Shown in pieces: positions 7,947-16,847 of a DNA stretch of 41,076 nucleotides; within the stretch, counting starts at the first letter, position 1; every line of letters starts with the position of its first letter. This stretch comes from Deltaproteobacteria bacterium (lineage in GTDB: Bacteria; Desulfobacterota; Binatia; UBA9968). A program made the position numbers and the translations under genes. The notes under the pieces are model-generated. The model was given only the letters and a program-made list of their open reading frames with translations. It made no database searches and was not told where the DNA came from. Location of the stretch: the NCBI GenBank assembly GCA_009379725.1, contig WHTF01000021.1, positions 1-41,076 on the forward strand, given 5' to 3'.

Positions 7947-7969
7947 TTGATCGGCATTTGGCCGATTAA
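7947..7969. terminator. Hairpin between convergent genes, possible bidirectional terminator
   Basis: TTGATCGGC and GCCGATTAA pair over 9 positions with one G-U (as + strand RNA) and a 5-base loop, directly after the methyltransferase stop and 17 bases before the convergent gene end at 7986. It is followed by CTTAGCTGTTCT on the plus side, so there is no strong U-tract. The placement supports a terminator; the missing T-run keeps confidence low. Confidence 0.4.
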
Positions 7970-7985
7970 CTTAGCTGTTCTATGA

Positions 7986-8480
7986 TTAGCGGCCATGCGG
8001 ATTATTTTGCTTGCGTTGGCGCCGTAAATAGCTATTCAAAAGTCTCTTGAAGGCTTGGCGAATCTCCGGGTCGGCAACCGATTCAAGGAACTGTTCGTCT
8101 ATTTTTGGATTGTGCAGGACAGGTGCTGAAGCGGCTGCGGTTTCTTCTTCCGGCGGCAGACCTCCAGTGTCAATCCGACCAACGACGAAGAAAATATTTT
8201 TTACGATTTCCGCGTTGAGCCGGTGGTTGAGTTTTTCCGCAATCATCTCTTTCATGAATTGGAGCTGTTGCATCCAGACAGGACTGGTCACTTTAATGAA
8301 GAGAGTGCCATGGCGGATCTTCTCCGGTTGCGCATTTAAGGCAATGGTTTTGCCGACGACATCGTTCCATATTGGCCAGACGCCGTATTCATCTAACCGA
8401 GATGATAGGTCAAGGCGCTTTAAAGAATTGCCGAGAATCGCGCCTATACGATCTGTTTGTTGCAGCGTTTTTCTGGCCAT
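7986..8480 (-). CDS. DciA-like DUF721 protein, putative replicative helicase loader
   Basis: A 164-aa protein with the DUF721 pattern: an N-terminal helix DRIGAILGNSLKRLDLSSRL, then DEYGVWPIWNDVVGKTIALNAQPEKIRHGTL-type sequence and a VTSPVWMQQLQFMK strand-helix block. DciA binds and loads the replicative helicase DnaB in bacteria without DnaC; many DUF721 proteins are only known by homology. The C-terminal third is Pro/Glu-rich and then basic (RRQRKQ), probably disordered. The ATG at 8480 is chosen because homology begins just after it; the frame stays open to a TTG at 8537 with no ribosome site at either. It is divergent from nrdJ. Confidence 0.78.
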   Translation of the reverse strand: MARKTLQQTDRIGAILGNSLKRLDLSSRLDEYGVWPIWNDVVGKTIALNAQPEKIRHGTLFIKVTSPVWMQQLQFMKEMIAEKLNHRLNAEIVKNIFFVVGRIDTGGLPPEEETAAASAPVLHNPKIDEQFLESVADPEIRQAFKRLLNSYLRRQRKQNNPHGR

Positions 8481-8612
8481 TGTGAGTGACTTATTTGCAG
8501 TTTTAGCAACCCCGATTTGCGACCGCCAACCTTCCAACGAACTTTATCTTATCTGCGTTGTGCAGGAAACTCCAAGGAAACTCGGCGAAATTCGGCAGGC
8601 AAGAAATTTTTC

Positions 8613-8641
8613 TTGACAAAAATTTTTAAAACCTTTACGAA
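8613..8641 (+). promoter_or_regulatory. Promoter of nrdJ
   Basis: A perfect -35 hexamer TTGACA (8613-8618) is followed after 17 bases by TACGAA (8636-8641), which matches three of six -10 positions. The region between is A/T-rich. It predicts a transcript start near 8648, a leader of about 70 bases, and start-site overlap with the first candidate NrdR box. Confidence 0.5.
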
Positions 8642-8642
8642 T

Positions 8643-8658
8643 ACAAAATCTAGTGCAT
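8643..8658 (+). promoter_or_regulatory. Candidate NrdR box 1 upstream of nrdJ
   Basis: ACAAAATCTAGTGCAT matches the published NrdR consensus acaCwAtATaTwGtgt at 11 of 16 positions by hand count. It lies directly after the -10 and covers the predicted start of transcription, where NrdR-dATP/ATP would repress. NrdR itself is not encoded in this window. Confidence 0.55.
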
Positions 8659-8673
8659 TTCGCTGGGTCTAAC

Positions 8674-8689
8674 ACACTACATATTGATA
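8674..8689 (+). promoter_or_regulatory. Candidate NrdR box 2 upstream of nrdJ
   Basis: ACACTACATATTGATA matches the NrdR consensus at 12 of 16 positions. It begins exactly 31 bases after box 1, leaving a 15-base linker. This is the three-helical-turn spacing known for paired NrdR sites, and the pair is more convincing than either site alone. Confidence 0.6.
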
Positions 8690-8715
8690 TTTCGCGACCG
8701 AAGGGAGAAACCACG

Positions 8716-11487
8716 ATGGCAACTACAATGTCACAAGTTAACGATTTTTCTAACACTGATCAAGGCGAAGCAAAGCTAAAAAACGGCTTAAAAGTAGGGC
8801 GTTATTTTACTCGTGCGGGTATCAATCCTTACGATGAAATTGAATGGGAAATTCGCTCTGCCGCCATCGCTAACGAACAGGGTAAAGTCGTTTTCGAACA
8901 GAACAACGTCGAAATCCCAAAAGCCTGGTCGCTCATGGCTACCAATGTCGTCGTTTCCAAGTATTTTCGCGGCCCGCTCGGCAGTCCGCAGCGTGAATAC
9001 AGTGTGCGCCAAATGATCGGCCGGGTGGTTGATACCATCACCGGCTGGGGCAGGAAGGATGGATACTTCGCCAGCGAAGAGGATGCGCAAAACTTTCACG
9101 ATGAATTAACTCATATTTTGGTTCATCAGAAAGCCTGTTTTAACAGCCCTGTTTGGTTTAACTGTGGTATTGAAGAAAAGCCGCAATGCTCGGCCTGCTT
9201 CATTCTCTCCGTTGACGACACGATGGAGTCCATTCTCGATTGGTACCGTAAGGAAGGTGTTATCTTTAAAGGAGGTTCCGGATCCGGAGTGAACCTTTCT
9301 AAAATTCGATCCGCCAGGGAGCAGTTGGCGGGTGGTGGCACGGCTTCCGGTCCAGTGTCCTTTATGAAGGCGGCGGATGCCTCGGCGGGGGTCATCAAGT
9401 CCGGCGGTAAAACTCGCCGCGCGGCGAAAATGGTCGTCCTCAACGTCGATCATCCTGACATAGAAGAATTCGTCAAGTGCAAAGTTGAAGAGGAGAAGAA
9501 AGCATGGGCTTTGATTGAAGCCGGGTACGATGCCAGTCTGGATGGTCCGGCCTACGGTAGCGTTTTCTTCCAAAACGCCAATAATTCCGTCCGGGTCACC
9601 GATGATTTTATGCAGGCGGTGCAAGACGACCGTGAATGGAAGACCCGATATGTCAAAACCGGGGAGACGTGCGACAGCTACAAGGCGCGCGATCTCATGC
9701 GGATGATTGCCGAGAGCACTTATTTCTGCGGTGATCCGGGAATGCAATACGACACGACTATCAATGACTGGCATACCTGTTCAGGGACCGGAAGGATCAA
9801 TGCGTCTAATCCCTGCTCGGAGTATATGCATCTGGATAATTCGGCTTGCAATTTAGCTTCGTTAAATTTGCTCAAGTTCTTACGTGAGGATGGAGTTTTC
9901 GATACCGAAGCGTTCCGTCGCGCGGTGGGCATCATCGCACTGGCGCAGGACATATTGGTCGATAATTCTTCTTATCCGACGCCTGAGATTACCGCCAATG
10001 CCCACGCCTTTCGGGAATTGGGTTTGGGGTATGCTAATCTCGGAGCGCTGCTCATGTCATTAGGGCTGCCCTACGACTCCGATGCGGGTCGTGGCTACGC
10101 ATCGGCGGTTACCGCGCTGATGTCCGGAGAAGGATATCTTCAGTCGGCGCGCATTGCCGCCGCTACGGGGACTTTCGCGGGATACGATGTTAATCGCCAG
10201 CCGATGCTGCGCGTGCTCAATAAACATCGTTCTCACGCTTACAAAATCTCGCCGTCTCATGTGCCGCTCGATCTGCTCACCGCGGCGCGTGAAGCTTGGG
10301 ATCAGACATGCGGCGAAGCGGAAAAACACGGTGTGAGAAATTCACAGATCTCGGTGCTTGCGCCGACCGGCACGATCGCATTCATGATGGATTGTGACAC
10401 CACGGGAGTCGAGCCGGATATCGCTCTTATCAAATATAAGAAGCTAGTGGGCGGCGGACTCCTGAAGATCGTCAACAACACCGTCGCGCGCGCGCTAAAA
10501 CGTTTGGGATACGAAGTTAAACAAATTCAAGACATCATCGAATACATCGAAGAACATGAAACCATCGAAGGTGCGCCGCACCTCAAGGACGAGGACCAGG
10601 CGGTTTTCGACTGTGCTTTCAAGCCGGCCAATGGCAGCCGAACGATTCATTATACGGGTCACATTAAGATGATGGGGTCGGTGCAGCCTTTTATTTCCGG
10701 CGCTATCTCCAAGACCATCAATATGCCGAATGAAGCCACAGTAGAAGAAATCACTCAGGCCTACATGGAGTCCTGGAAACTCGGACTGAAAGCGGTGGCA
10801 ATCTATCGTGATGGCTCGAAGCGAACTCAGCCGCTCAACACTTCCAAGGATAAAGAAGAGAAAAAAACAACTGCCGCTGAGTTCAAAGAAGCCCGGCCAT
10901 TACGGCGCAAATTGCCGGACGAAAGGAGATCGATTACTCACAAGTTCGACATCGCGGGTCATGAGGGGTATATCATCGCCGGCATGTACGAAGACGGCCA
11001 GCCCGGAGAAATTTTCATCACCATGTCTAAAGAGGGTTCGACTATCTCCGGTCTGATGGATTCCTTTGCCACGGCGATTTCGATAGCGCTCCAATACGGC
11101 GTGCCGCTAAGGGGGTTGGTCGACAAGTTCAGCCATATGCGCTTTGAGCCCTCTGGCTTCACCAAAAATCCGGATATTCCCATGGCCAAATCGATTATGG
11201 ACTACATTTTCAGGTGGCTCGCCACGAAGTTCCTTGACGGCGATGCGCAGCAGGAGATCGGTGTCGTCAAGCAGGAGCCTGAAGCAAAGGAAATGACTTT
11301 ACCCCCCAAAGTCGTTTCTATCGCATCCCAAGCGCCTCGTGGCGGCGCGCCGGTGACAACCATTAGCAATATCACCAGTCTCTACCAACAAGACGCGCCT
11401 CCCTGCCCGGATTGTGGTGCTATCATGATCCGCAGCGGCGCCTGCTACAAGTGCATGAACTGCGGGGCGGTGAGCGGTTGCTCTTAG
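8716..11487 (+). CDS. nrdJ: Adenosylcobalamin-dependent (class II) ribonucleoside-diphosphate reductase
   Basis: Makes deoxynucleotides from ribonucleotides using coenzyme B12, without oxygen need. The product is 923 aa. The redox Cys is in QCSACFIL (C161). The thiyl-radical Cys and its Glu are in NPCSEYM (C367, E369), and the partner Cys C378 is in NSACNLASLNL. The second half of the barrel has APTGTIAFMMDCDTTGVEP. A TSCPD-type domain (about 700-840) and a C-terminal zinc-ribbon or thioredoxin-exchange tail CPDCG...CYKCMNCG follow. The ATG at 8716 is preferred over an in-frame GTG at 8653, because AAGGGAG sits 8 bases upstream and the GTG lies inside NrdR box 1. No B12 riboswitch was recognised in the leader. 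Confidence 0.97.
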   Translation: MATTMSQVNDFSNTDQGEAKLKNGLKVGRYFTRAGINPYDEIEWEIRSAAIANEQGKVVFEQNNVEIPKAWSLMATNVVVSKYFRGPLGSPQREYSVRQMIGRVVDTITGWGRKDGYFASEEDAQNFHDELTHILVHQKACFNSPVWFNCGIEEKPQCSACFILSVDDTMESILDWYRKEGVIFKGGSGSGVNLSKIRSAREQLAGGGTASGPVSFMKAADASAGVIKSGGKTRRAAKMVVLNVDHPDIEEFVKCKVEEEKKAWALIEAGYDASLDGPAYGSVFFQNANNSVRVTDDFMQAVQDDREWKTRYVKTGETCDSYKARDLMRMIAESTYFCGDPGMQYDTTINDWHTCSGTGRINASNPCSEYMHLDNSACNLASLNLLKFLREDGVFDTEAFRRAVGIIALAQDILVDNSSYPTPEITANAHAFRELGLGYANLGALLMSLGLPYDSDAGRGYASAVTALMSGEGYLQSARIAAATGTFAGYDVNRQPMLRVLNKHRSHAYKISPSHVPLDLLTAAREAWDQTCGEAEKHGVRNSQISVLAPTGTIAFMMDCDTTGVEPDIALIKYKKLVGGGLLKIVNNTVARALKRLGYEVKQIQDIIEYIEEHETIEGAPHLKDEDQAVFDCAFKPANGSRTIHYTGHIKMMGSVQPFISGAISKTINMPNEATVEEITQAYMESWKLGLKAVAIYRDGSKRTQPLNTSKDKEEKKTTAAEFKEARPLRRKLPDERRSITHKFDIAGHEGYIIAGMYEDGQPGEIFITMSKEGSTISGLMDSFATAISIALQYGVPLRGLVDKFSHMRFEPSGFTKNPDIPMAKSIMDYIFRWLATKFLDGDAQQEIGVVKQEPEAKEMTLPPKVVSIASQAPRGGAPVTTISNITSLYQQDAPPCPDCGAIMIRSGACYKCMNCGAVSGCS

Positions 11488-11567
11488 GTTCGACTACTTA
11501 GAGATACTGTACTTAATTGGGCGCTGGAAAGGATTCTACTGCTCCGGTTTCTTTAAGTGGCGGCAAG

Positions 11568-11586
11568 CGTCAAAGAATTTTTGACG
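11568..11586. other. Hairpin in the gap after nrdJ
   Basis: CGTCAAA and TTTGACG form a perfect 7-bp stem with a GAATT loop, 80 bases after the nrdJ stop in the 180-base gap to the convergent retropepsin gene. There is no T-run on either side, so a terminator role is only possible. Nothing else was recognised in 11488-11667. Confidence 0.35.
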
Positions 11587-11667
11587 GAAGCAGCACTTGG
11601 GGCTCTGCAACGACGGGCAGTTCCGGTTAAATTTTTATAACACGAAGTAAAAGGCCAACAGGTTAAG

Positions 11668-12288
11668 CTATTTTTTCTCCAAATGGAGTATTCCTTTGTC
11701 GGTATCTATATCCAAGCGAAAATTGCTGAGGAAGTTGAGACCCAGAAGACCCGCCACGTGGGAACTCGGTATGACATCATGAATCGCGGTTGTAAGGTTC
11801 TTTATCTCCATTCCGCCCACCGTAATGGATTCTAAATTTGTTAGCGGTGCTTGAATGACGCCGTTAGCCGTTTGAAAGGGCATCGTGCGCTGGCTTTGCT
11901 GGGGGTCGATGCTTAGCTCTTTGGCGGTCGCCATAGAGATCATTGTGTAGGTAGCGCCCGTGTCGACAACCAGTTTCGCTAGTGTGGTCTTGTTCAGCAT
12001 GGCTTCGACTACGACGACCTGTCCGAGCTTCTCAAAAGGAATCGATGCCTTGGCTATGGTGGAGGGGAGGGTTCTGGTAGGTTCCGGTGGCCTGAATCTT
12101 TCTTGCCTTTTGATTCGCGTTGCGGTTCGCCGCCGCGATTCTGGAATATTGTGCAAATTATCAGTGAAATGGACGACACCGTCATGATCAACCCAGCGAA
12201 AAAAATCGGCAGTCGGAGACACTGCAGGTACGGCGAAAAGCGCGAAACTAATCAGCACGAAAATTATTAAGGCTTTCACGGGTCGCAT
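11668..12288 (-). CDS. Secreted retropepsin-like aspartic protease with N-terminal DUF4124
   Basis: A 206-aa envelope protein. The N-terminus MRPVKALIIFVLISFALF is a signal peptide with likely cleavage after about residue 25. It is followed by a DUF4124 segment (DFFRWVDHDGVVHFTDN, residues about 28-45), a linker rich in Arg and Pro, and a single retropepsin-like domain. The active-site triad is DTG in KLVVDTGATYTMIS, and the flap or C-terminal part ends in GLLGLNFLSNF, as in the TIGR02281/gag-asp group. Such single-domain proteins work as dimers; the substrate is unknown. ATG 12288 gives the clean signal peptide. An ATG at 12330 would add 14 residues in front of it. The gene is convergent with nrdJ and divergent from rpsO. 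Confidence 0.8.
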   Translation of the reverse strand: MRPVKALIIFVLISFALFAVPAVSPTADFFRWVDHDGVVHFTDNLHNIPESRRRTATRIKRQERFRPPEPTRTLPSTIAKASIPFEKLGQVVVVEAMLNKTTLAKLVVDTGATYTMISMATAKELSIDPQQSQRTMPFQTANGVIQAPLTNLESITVGGMEIKNLTTAIHDVIPSSHVAGLLGLNFLSNFRLDIDTDKGILHLEKK

Positions 12289-12491
12289 TTTAGCACGATA
12301 CGTTAGGCCGAAAAATGGGTCTAACTGCATTAGCCCACAGAACTGTTGTTGTTAATGACTGAGGATTCAAGAACTGCCTTCCCAAAGGTGATTTTTAAAC
12401 CGCTTCTTGTTATCGTCACGACTTTACAATGCTAAATGACTGTGGTAGGAATTTACGTCAACGAAAGAAGAAAGAGAGAAAAACGGAGAAC

Positions 12492-12761
12492 ATGGGAGTT
12501 GCTCCACAGCAAAAACAAGGGGTTATCGAGCAGTTCAGGGTTCATCAGAGCGATACCGGCTCTCCTGAAGTGCAAGTCGCGCTTTTAAGCCAGCGCATCG
12601 AATATCTCACCCAGCACTTCAAGATACATGCTAAAGATCATCATTCCCGCCGAGGCCTCCTGAAACTAGTAGGCCAAAGGAGAAGGCTCCTTGACTATCT
12701 TAGGAAATGCAGTTTCGAAAGATATCAGAGTCTGATTCAACGGCTGGGAATAAGGAAGTAA
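12492..12761 (+). CDS. rpsO: 30S ribosomal protein S15
   Basis: An 89-residue primary rRNA-binding protein of the small subunit platform. It is recognised by [19 protein letters not shown], the [19 protein letters not shown] loop that contacts 16S rRNA helix 22, and [21 protein letters not shown] at the end. The ATG at 12492 has GGAGA 4 bases upstream and gives the standard length; the frame stays open to 12429, but that extension is not part of S15. A TACAAT -10-like hexamer is at 12425-12430 without a convincing -35. It is followed by pnp, the classical rpsO-pnp pair. Confidence 0.97.
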   Translation: MGVAPQQKQGVIEQFRVHQSDTGSPEVQVALLSQRIEYLTQHFKIHAKDHHSRRGLLKLVGQRRRLLDYLRKCSFERYQSLIQRLGIRK

Positions 12762-12805
12762 CTGCTCCTAGCCAGTTACCCCTCCATCTTTACCTCCGTC
12801 AAGCA

Positions 12806-12823
12806 CCTCTCCTTTCAGAGGAG
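12806..12823 (+). promoter_or_regulatory. Hairpin covering the pnp ribosome binding site
   Basis: CCTCT (12806-12810) can pair with AGAGG (12817-12821), or, shifted, CTCCT with AGGAG. Both stems bury the Shine-Dalgarno sequence AGAGGAG (12817-12823), which stands 5 bases before the pnp ATG. This could tune pnp translation, in line with the known autocontrol of PNPase through its leader in enterobacteria. The mechanism here is inference. Confidence 0.4.
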
Positions 12824-12828
12824 CGTCT

Positions 12829-14961
12829 ATGATTAAGAAAATTGAATTAGAATTCCACGGTCGGCCTTTATCCATCGAAGTCGGTCGTGTGGCGAAACAG
12901 GCAGATGGCGCGGCTTTGGTCCGGTACGGCGAGACCGTCGTTTTAGTTACCGCGGTGGCTGCCAAAGATGTGAAGCTAGATATGGACTTTTTTCCTTTGA
13001 CAGTAGATTATCAGGAAAAAACGTTTGCCGCAGGCAAGATTCCTGGTGGCTTTTTCAAGCGTGAAGGCCGTCCTTCGGAAAAAGAAATTCTTACCTGTCG
13101 GTTAATCGATCGGTCTATGCGCCCGCTGTTTGCGGAGGGCCTACGCTGCGAGACTCAGATTATCGCAACGGTTCTATCCGCCGACAGGGAAAACGATCCT
13201 GATGTCTTGGCAATGCTTGGAGCCTCAGTAGCTCTCCAGGTTTCGGACATCCCCTTCAACGGGCCTTTGGCCGGCGTTCGGATCGGTCGGATCAATGGGC
13301 AATGGGTCATGAATCCGACCCAAAGCCAGCTTCTAGATAGCGATATGGATATTTTTCTTTCGGGTAGTCGCGACGCCATTGTCATGGTCGAAGGCGGTGC
13401 GCAAATGGTGCCCGAGGATGAGATCTTAGAAGCCCTGTTTGCCGGCCATGAGGCGATTCAGCCGCTGTTGCAAGTCCAAGAAGAAATTCGACGCGATATC
13501 GGCAAGTCCAAAAGGCATGTACCGCTGGCGGAACTCGAAGCGGCAGTGGTTCGGCGAGTTGAGGACTTGGCGTTGTTGAAGCTCAAGCAGGCTCTCGAAG
13601 TACCGGAAAAATTGGAACGCTATAAGCGGATCGCCGAAGTGAAAGGCGAAGTTGTCCCGCGGGCGCTCGCTGATTTTCCAGACAAAGGAAAAGATATCAA
13701 AGGCGCTTTCGAAGAGCTCAAGAGAAATTGTTTCCGAGGTCTCGTTATTGAAAAGGAACGGCGCATCGATGGCCGTGGTTTGAAAGATATCCGGCCCATT
13801 ACGTGCGAGGTCGAAGTGTTACCGCGAACTCACGGGTCGGCCTTGTTCACGCGCGGCGAGACACAGGCCTTAGTGGTGACGACCCTTGGCACCGCGTCCG
13901 ACGAACAGAGAGTGGACGCGCTGATCGGTGAGCACTTCAAGAAATTCATGCTGCATTATAACTTCCCACCGTTCAGTGTCGGTGAAGTGAAGTTTCTGCG
14001 CGGTCCCGGCCGGCGCGAGATCGGCCATGGTAATCTTGCCGAGCGTGCTTTGCTCCCGGTCCTGCCACCCGAAGAGAGCTTTCCTTACACGGTGCGAATC
14101 GTTTCGGAGATCCTTGAATCCAATGGTTCCACTTCAATGGCGACGGTTTGCGGTGGATCGCTTTCGCTGATGGATGCCGGTGTGCCGGTTTTGGCACCGG
14201 TAGCGGGAATCGCCATGGGATTGATCAAGGAAGGCGAGCATGTTCGCATTCTCTCCGACATCTTGGGCGACGAGGACCATCTGGGCGATATGGATTTCAA
14301 GGTTGCGGGAACTCCTGACGGCGTTACTTCGTTGCAGATGGACATTAAAATCAGCGGCGTAGACCGCAACATCATGCGTCAGGCCCTTTATCAAGCCAAA
14401 GAAGGGCGTATGCATATCCTGGGAATCATGGGTGAGACTATGTCGTCGCATCGGACGAACGTCTCCGGCCATGCTCCGCGGATAATCACCATTAAAGTGA
14501 GACCGGAAAAGATTCGTGAAATTATCGGCCCTGGCGGCAAAGTCATTCGGGGGATCATAGAAGCCACTGGTGTCAAGATGGATGTTGAAGACGATGGAAC
14601 CGTAACCATCGCTTCAAGCGATGAAGCTGCTTCGCAAAAAGCCATCGAGATGGTGCAACGGATTGTTGCTGAGGCGGAGGTTGGAAAGATATACAAGGGC
14701 ACGGTGCGCAAGATCGTCGATTTCGGGGCGTTTGTTGAGATTCTTCCCGGCACCGATGGCTTAGTGCATATTTCCCAGCTCGCCCCTGAACGGGTCCGGC
14801 GTGTTACGGACGTCCTCAAAGAAGGCGACGAAGTCATGGTCAAAGTTCTCGAAGTCGATAGACAGGGTAAGATCAGGCTCAGTCGTAAAGATGCCCTCCA
14901 AGAAAGCGGCGGCGGGCAAACCAACGCTGGAGGCGGCTCGGATGGCGCTTCTGAAGAATAA
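12829..14961 (+). CDS. pnp: Polyribonucleotide nucleotidyltransferase (PNPase)
   Basis: Phosphorolytic 3'-to-5' exoribonuclease that degrades mRNA as a trimer. Two RNase PH domains are present: the first begins with [21 protein letters not shown], and the second contains [13 protein letters not shown] and the catalytic [19 protein letters not shown]. An all-helical linker lies between them. A KH domain follows ([20 protein letters not shown], about 565-610), and an S1 domain ([21 protein letters not shown], about 625-695). The 710 aa is the full family length, with a Gly/Ser-rich tail. The strong ribosome site lies in a potential hairpin. The M16 peptidase gene starts 23 bases downstream. Confidence 0.98.
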   Translation: MIKKIELEFHGRPLSIEVGRVAKQADGAALVRYGETVVLVTAVAAKDVKLDMDFFPLTVDYQEKTFAAGKIPGGFFKREGRPSEKEILTCRLIDRSMRPLFAEGLRCETQIIATVLSADRENDPDVLAMLGASVALQVSDIPFNGPLAGVRIGRINGQWVMNPTQSQLLDSDMDIFLSGSRDAIVMVEGGAQMVPEDEILEALFAGHEAIQPLLQVQEEIRRDIGKSKRHVPLAELEAAVVRRVEDLALLKLKQALEVPEKLERYKRIAEVKGEVVPRALADFPDKGKDIKGAFEELKRNCFRGLVIEKERRIDGRGLKDIRPITCEVEVLPRTHGSALFTRGETQALVVTTLGTASDEQRVDALIGEHFKKFMLHYNFPPFSVGEVKFLRGPGRREIGHGNLAERALLPVLPPEESFPYTVRIVSEILESNGSTSMATVCGGSLSLMDAGVPVLAPVAGIAMGLIKEGEHVRILSDILGDEDHLGDMDFKVAGTPDGVTSLQMDIKISGVDRNIMRQALYQAKEGRMHILGIMGETMSSHRTNVSGHAPRIITIKVRPEKIREIIGPGGKVIRGIIEATGVKMDVEDDGTVTIASSDEAASQKAIEMVQRIVAEAEVGKIYKGTVRKIVDFGAFVEILPGTDGLVHISQLAPERVRRVTDVLKEGDEVMVKVLEVDRQGKIRLSRKDALQESGGGQTNAGGGSDGASEE

Positions 14962-14984
14962 CTTCACAACCTTGCAATTCTTTA

Positions 14985-16259
14985 ATGTTTGCTAAGACCG
15001 TTCTGGACAACGGCATCCGGATTGTCTCGCAAGAGATGACGGATCACCGTTCAGTGAGTTTGGGAATCTGGGTCGAAAACGGTTCCCGTCATGAGCTCCA
15101 GCATGAGAACGGCATTTCCCATTTCATCGAACATTTGCTGTTCAAGGGAACGACGACACGGAGCGCCGCGCAAATCGCTGAGGAAATAGACGCCGTCGGA
15201 GGCGTTCTCAATGCATTTACTTCCAAAGAACATACCTGTTATTACGCGAAGGTTCTCGACGAAAATTTGCCGCTGGCTATCGATCTGTTAACGGACATCT
15301 TTCTTCATTCCAATTTTGACGGCGACGAAATCGAGCGGGAAAGGTCGGTCATTCTCCAGGAGATATCCCAGTCGGAAGATACTCCCGACGATTACGTGCA
15401 CGACCTGTTTAGTTTGGATTTTTTCCAGAATCATCCCTTGGGCCGGCCGATCGCCGGTCATGCCGAGACCGTGTCAAGTTTTCGCCGCGAAGATTTTCTC
15501 ACTTTTTTTCACCAGCGCTATCGTCCGGGCCGAGTGCTGGTTTCAGCCGCCGGCCACTTTAAACATGGTGAACTGGTGGCGGAGATGCAAGCCCGTCTGG
15601 AAGGTGTAAAACAGCCCGTTTCGGCTATCTCGAGTCTTGACGACGGAGATACGTTGCCGCAAACGCAGCGCGGCGTTTTTACCCACGTCAAACCTCTAGA
15701 GCAGGTTCATCTCTGTTTAGGAATGCCGGGAATTCACCAGGCACATCCGCAGCGACACGCGGCCTATATCCTCAATACAATCTTGGGCGGCGGCATGAGT
15801 TCCCGGCTGTTTCAGGAGATTCGGGAGAAGCGCGGCAAGGCGTATTCCGTCTATTCGTTTATGTCAACCTATACTGATACGGGTTATTTGGGCGTTTACG
15901 CCGGCACAAGTCTCGATTCGGTGGAAGAGGTCGTTGACCTCGTTTTGAAAGAACTCAAAGGTTTAGCCGCCGGTGAGATCAAAGAAGACGAGATTCGCAG
16001 GACGCAAGGACAGCTGGTGGGAAATATTATGTTAGGTTTGGAATCCACGGATTCCTGGATGAGCCATATTGCCCGTAATGAGCTTTATTTCGGCAAAGCA
16101 GTGACAACTGATGAAATCTGCCAGCGTATTCGTTCGGTCACCCGCGGCGAAATCGTCGAGTTGGCCCGCATCTTATTTCGCCCTGAAGGAATGGCTGTTT
16201 CCCTCTTGGGTGATTTCAAAGAAGATTACCAAATTAAAGACTTCAGTCTCGGCCAGTAG
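14985..16259 (+). CDS. M16 family zinc peptidase (processing-peptidase-like)
   Basis: A 424-aa cytosolic or envelope metallopeptidase with the inverted zinc motif HXXEH at H46-F-I-E49-H50 (SHFIEHLLFKGT) and the distal Glu ligand E126 in SVILQEISQSED. The C-terminal M16 half-domain carries GGGMSSRLFQEIREKRGKAYSVYSF-type sequence, including the Arg/Tyr pair that holds the substrate. At one N- and one C-domain it is the ymxG/mitochondrial-processing-peptidase size. No signal peptide is seen. Genes of this type very often follow pnp, as here. The ATG at 14985 lacks a clear Shine-Dalgarno site. Confidence 0.92.
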   Translation: MFAKTVLDNGIRIVSQEMTDHRSVSLGIWVENGSRHELQHENGISHFIEHLLFKGTTTRSAAQIAEEIDAVGGVLNAFTSKEHTCYYAKVLDENLPLAIDLLTDIFLHSNFDGDEIERERSVILQEISQSEDTPDDYVHDLFSLDFFQNHPLGRPIAGHAETVSSFRREDFLTFFHQRYRPGRVLVSAAGHFKHGELVAEMQARLEGVKQPVSAISSLDDGDTLPQTQRGVFTHVKPLEQVHLCLGMPGIHQAHPQRHAAYILNTILGGGMSSRLFQEIREKRGKAYSVYSFMSTYTDTGYLGVYAGTSLDSVEEVVDLVLKELKGLAAGEIKEDEIRRTQGQLVGNIMLGLESTDSWMSHIARNELYFGKAVTTDEICQRIRSVTRGEIVELARILFRPEGMAVSLLGDFKEDYQIKDFSLGQ

Positions 16260-16295
16260 TCATCTCGGTCATTAGCCCGGAGCATTGGGGGACTG

Positions 16296-16754
16296 GTGGA
16301 AGAGATACAGATACAGATCAAGCGAGTACGTCCCACTGGTGCGGCGGTTTCACTGCCGGCCTACATGACAGAAGGAGCCGCCGGCATGGATCTATGCGCG
16401 GATGTTCCTGATGACCTCTACCTGGCGCCCCTGGAGCGGAGCCTCATACCGACCGGTATCGCGATCGCTCTACCATTTGGCTTCGAGGCGCAAATTCGCC
16501 CGCGCAGCGGACTTGCTTTCAAAGAAGGATTGACTTTAGTCAATAGCCCGGGAACCATTGATTCAGACTTCCGGGGTGAGATTCAGCTCATTGCCATTAA
16601 TTTGGGTAGAGAGGCGTTGGTTATTCGCACCGGCCAGCGGGTTGCGCAAATGGTGATACAACGGGTCGTGCGTGCGCAGTGGCGAGTGGTCGATGAACTA
16701 CCGAACTCCGAGCGACAGGCAGGCGGGTTTGGCCATACGGATAAAAAGAGTTGA
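16296..16754 (+). CDS. dut: dUTP diphosphatase
   Basis: Hydrolyses dUTP to dUMP and PPi, keeping uracil out of DNA and feeding dTMP synthesis. All five trimeric dUTPase motifs are present in 152 aa: [11 protein letters not shown] (I), [10 protein letters not shown] (II), [16 protein letters not shown] (III, uracil pocket and catalytic Asp), [12 protein letters not shown] (IV) and [10 protein letters not shown] (V, where most proteins have RGxGGFGST). The start is taken as GTG 16296, with GGGG upstream. It lies 36 bases after the M16 gene in the pnp-M16-dut order common in deltaproteobacteria and Firmicutes. Confidence 0.95.
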   Translation: MEEIQIQIKRVRPTGAAVSLPAYMTEGAAGMDLCADVPDDLYLAPLERSLIPTGIAIALPFGFEAQIRPRSGLAFKEGLTLVNSPGTIDSDFRGEIQLIAINLGREALVIRTGQRVAQMVIQRVVRAQWRVVDELPNSERQAGGFGHTDKKS

Positions 16755-16762
16755 CGTTCAAG

Positions 16763-16827
16763 GTTCAAGAGTTCAAAGTTATAAGATTAGGATCGCATCT
16801 AGGCCCAGAAGGTTTGGACTCTTGAAC
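16763..16827. repeat. GTTCAA-rich imperfect inverted repeat between dut and purB
   Basis: The 93-base gap holds GTTCAAGAGTTCAAA (16763-16777), which is inverted with one mismatch at TTTGGACTCTTGAAC (16813-16827); the centre is 35 bases. GTTCAA units are themselves repeated on the left arm (also TTCAAG at 16758). There is no T-run after the right arm, so this does not look like a terminator. A similar GTTCAA/TTGAAC-rich element lies at 26984-27066. Confidence 0.5.
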
Positions 16828-16847
16828 GACCAAAGGCGACTTCGAGG

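Noticed and set aside
8538-8715. B12 riboswitch in front of nrdJ
   Set aside because: The gap of 178 bases also holds a promoter, leaving about 70 bases of leader; no B12-box-like core was seen, so there is no room or signal for a cobalamin riboswitch.
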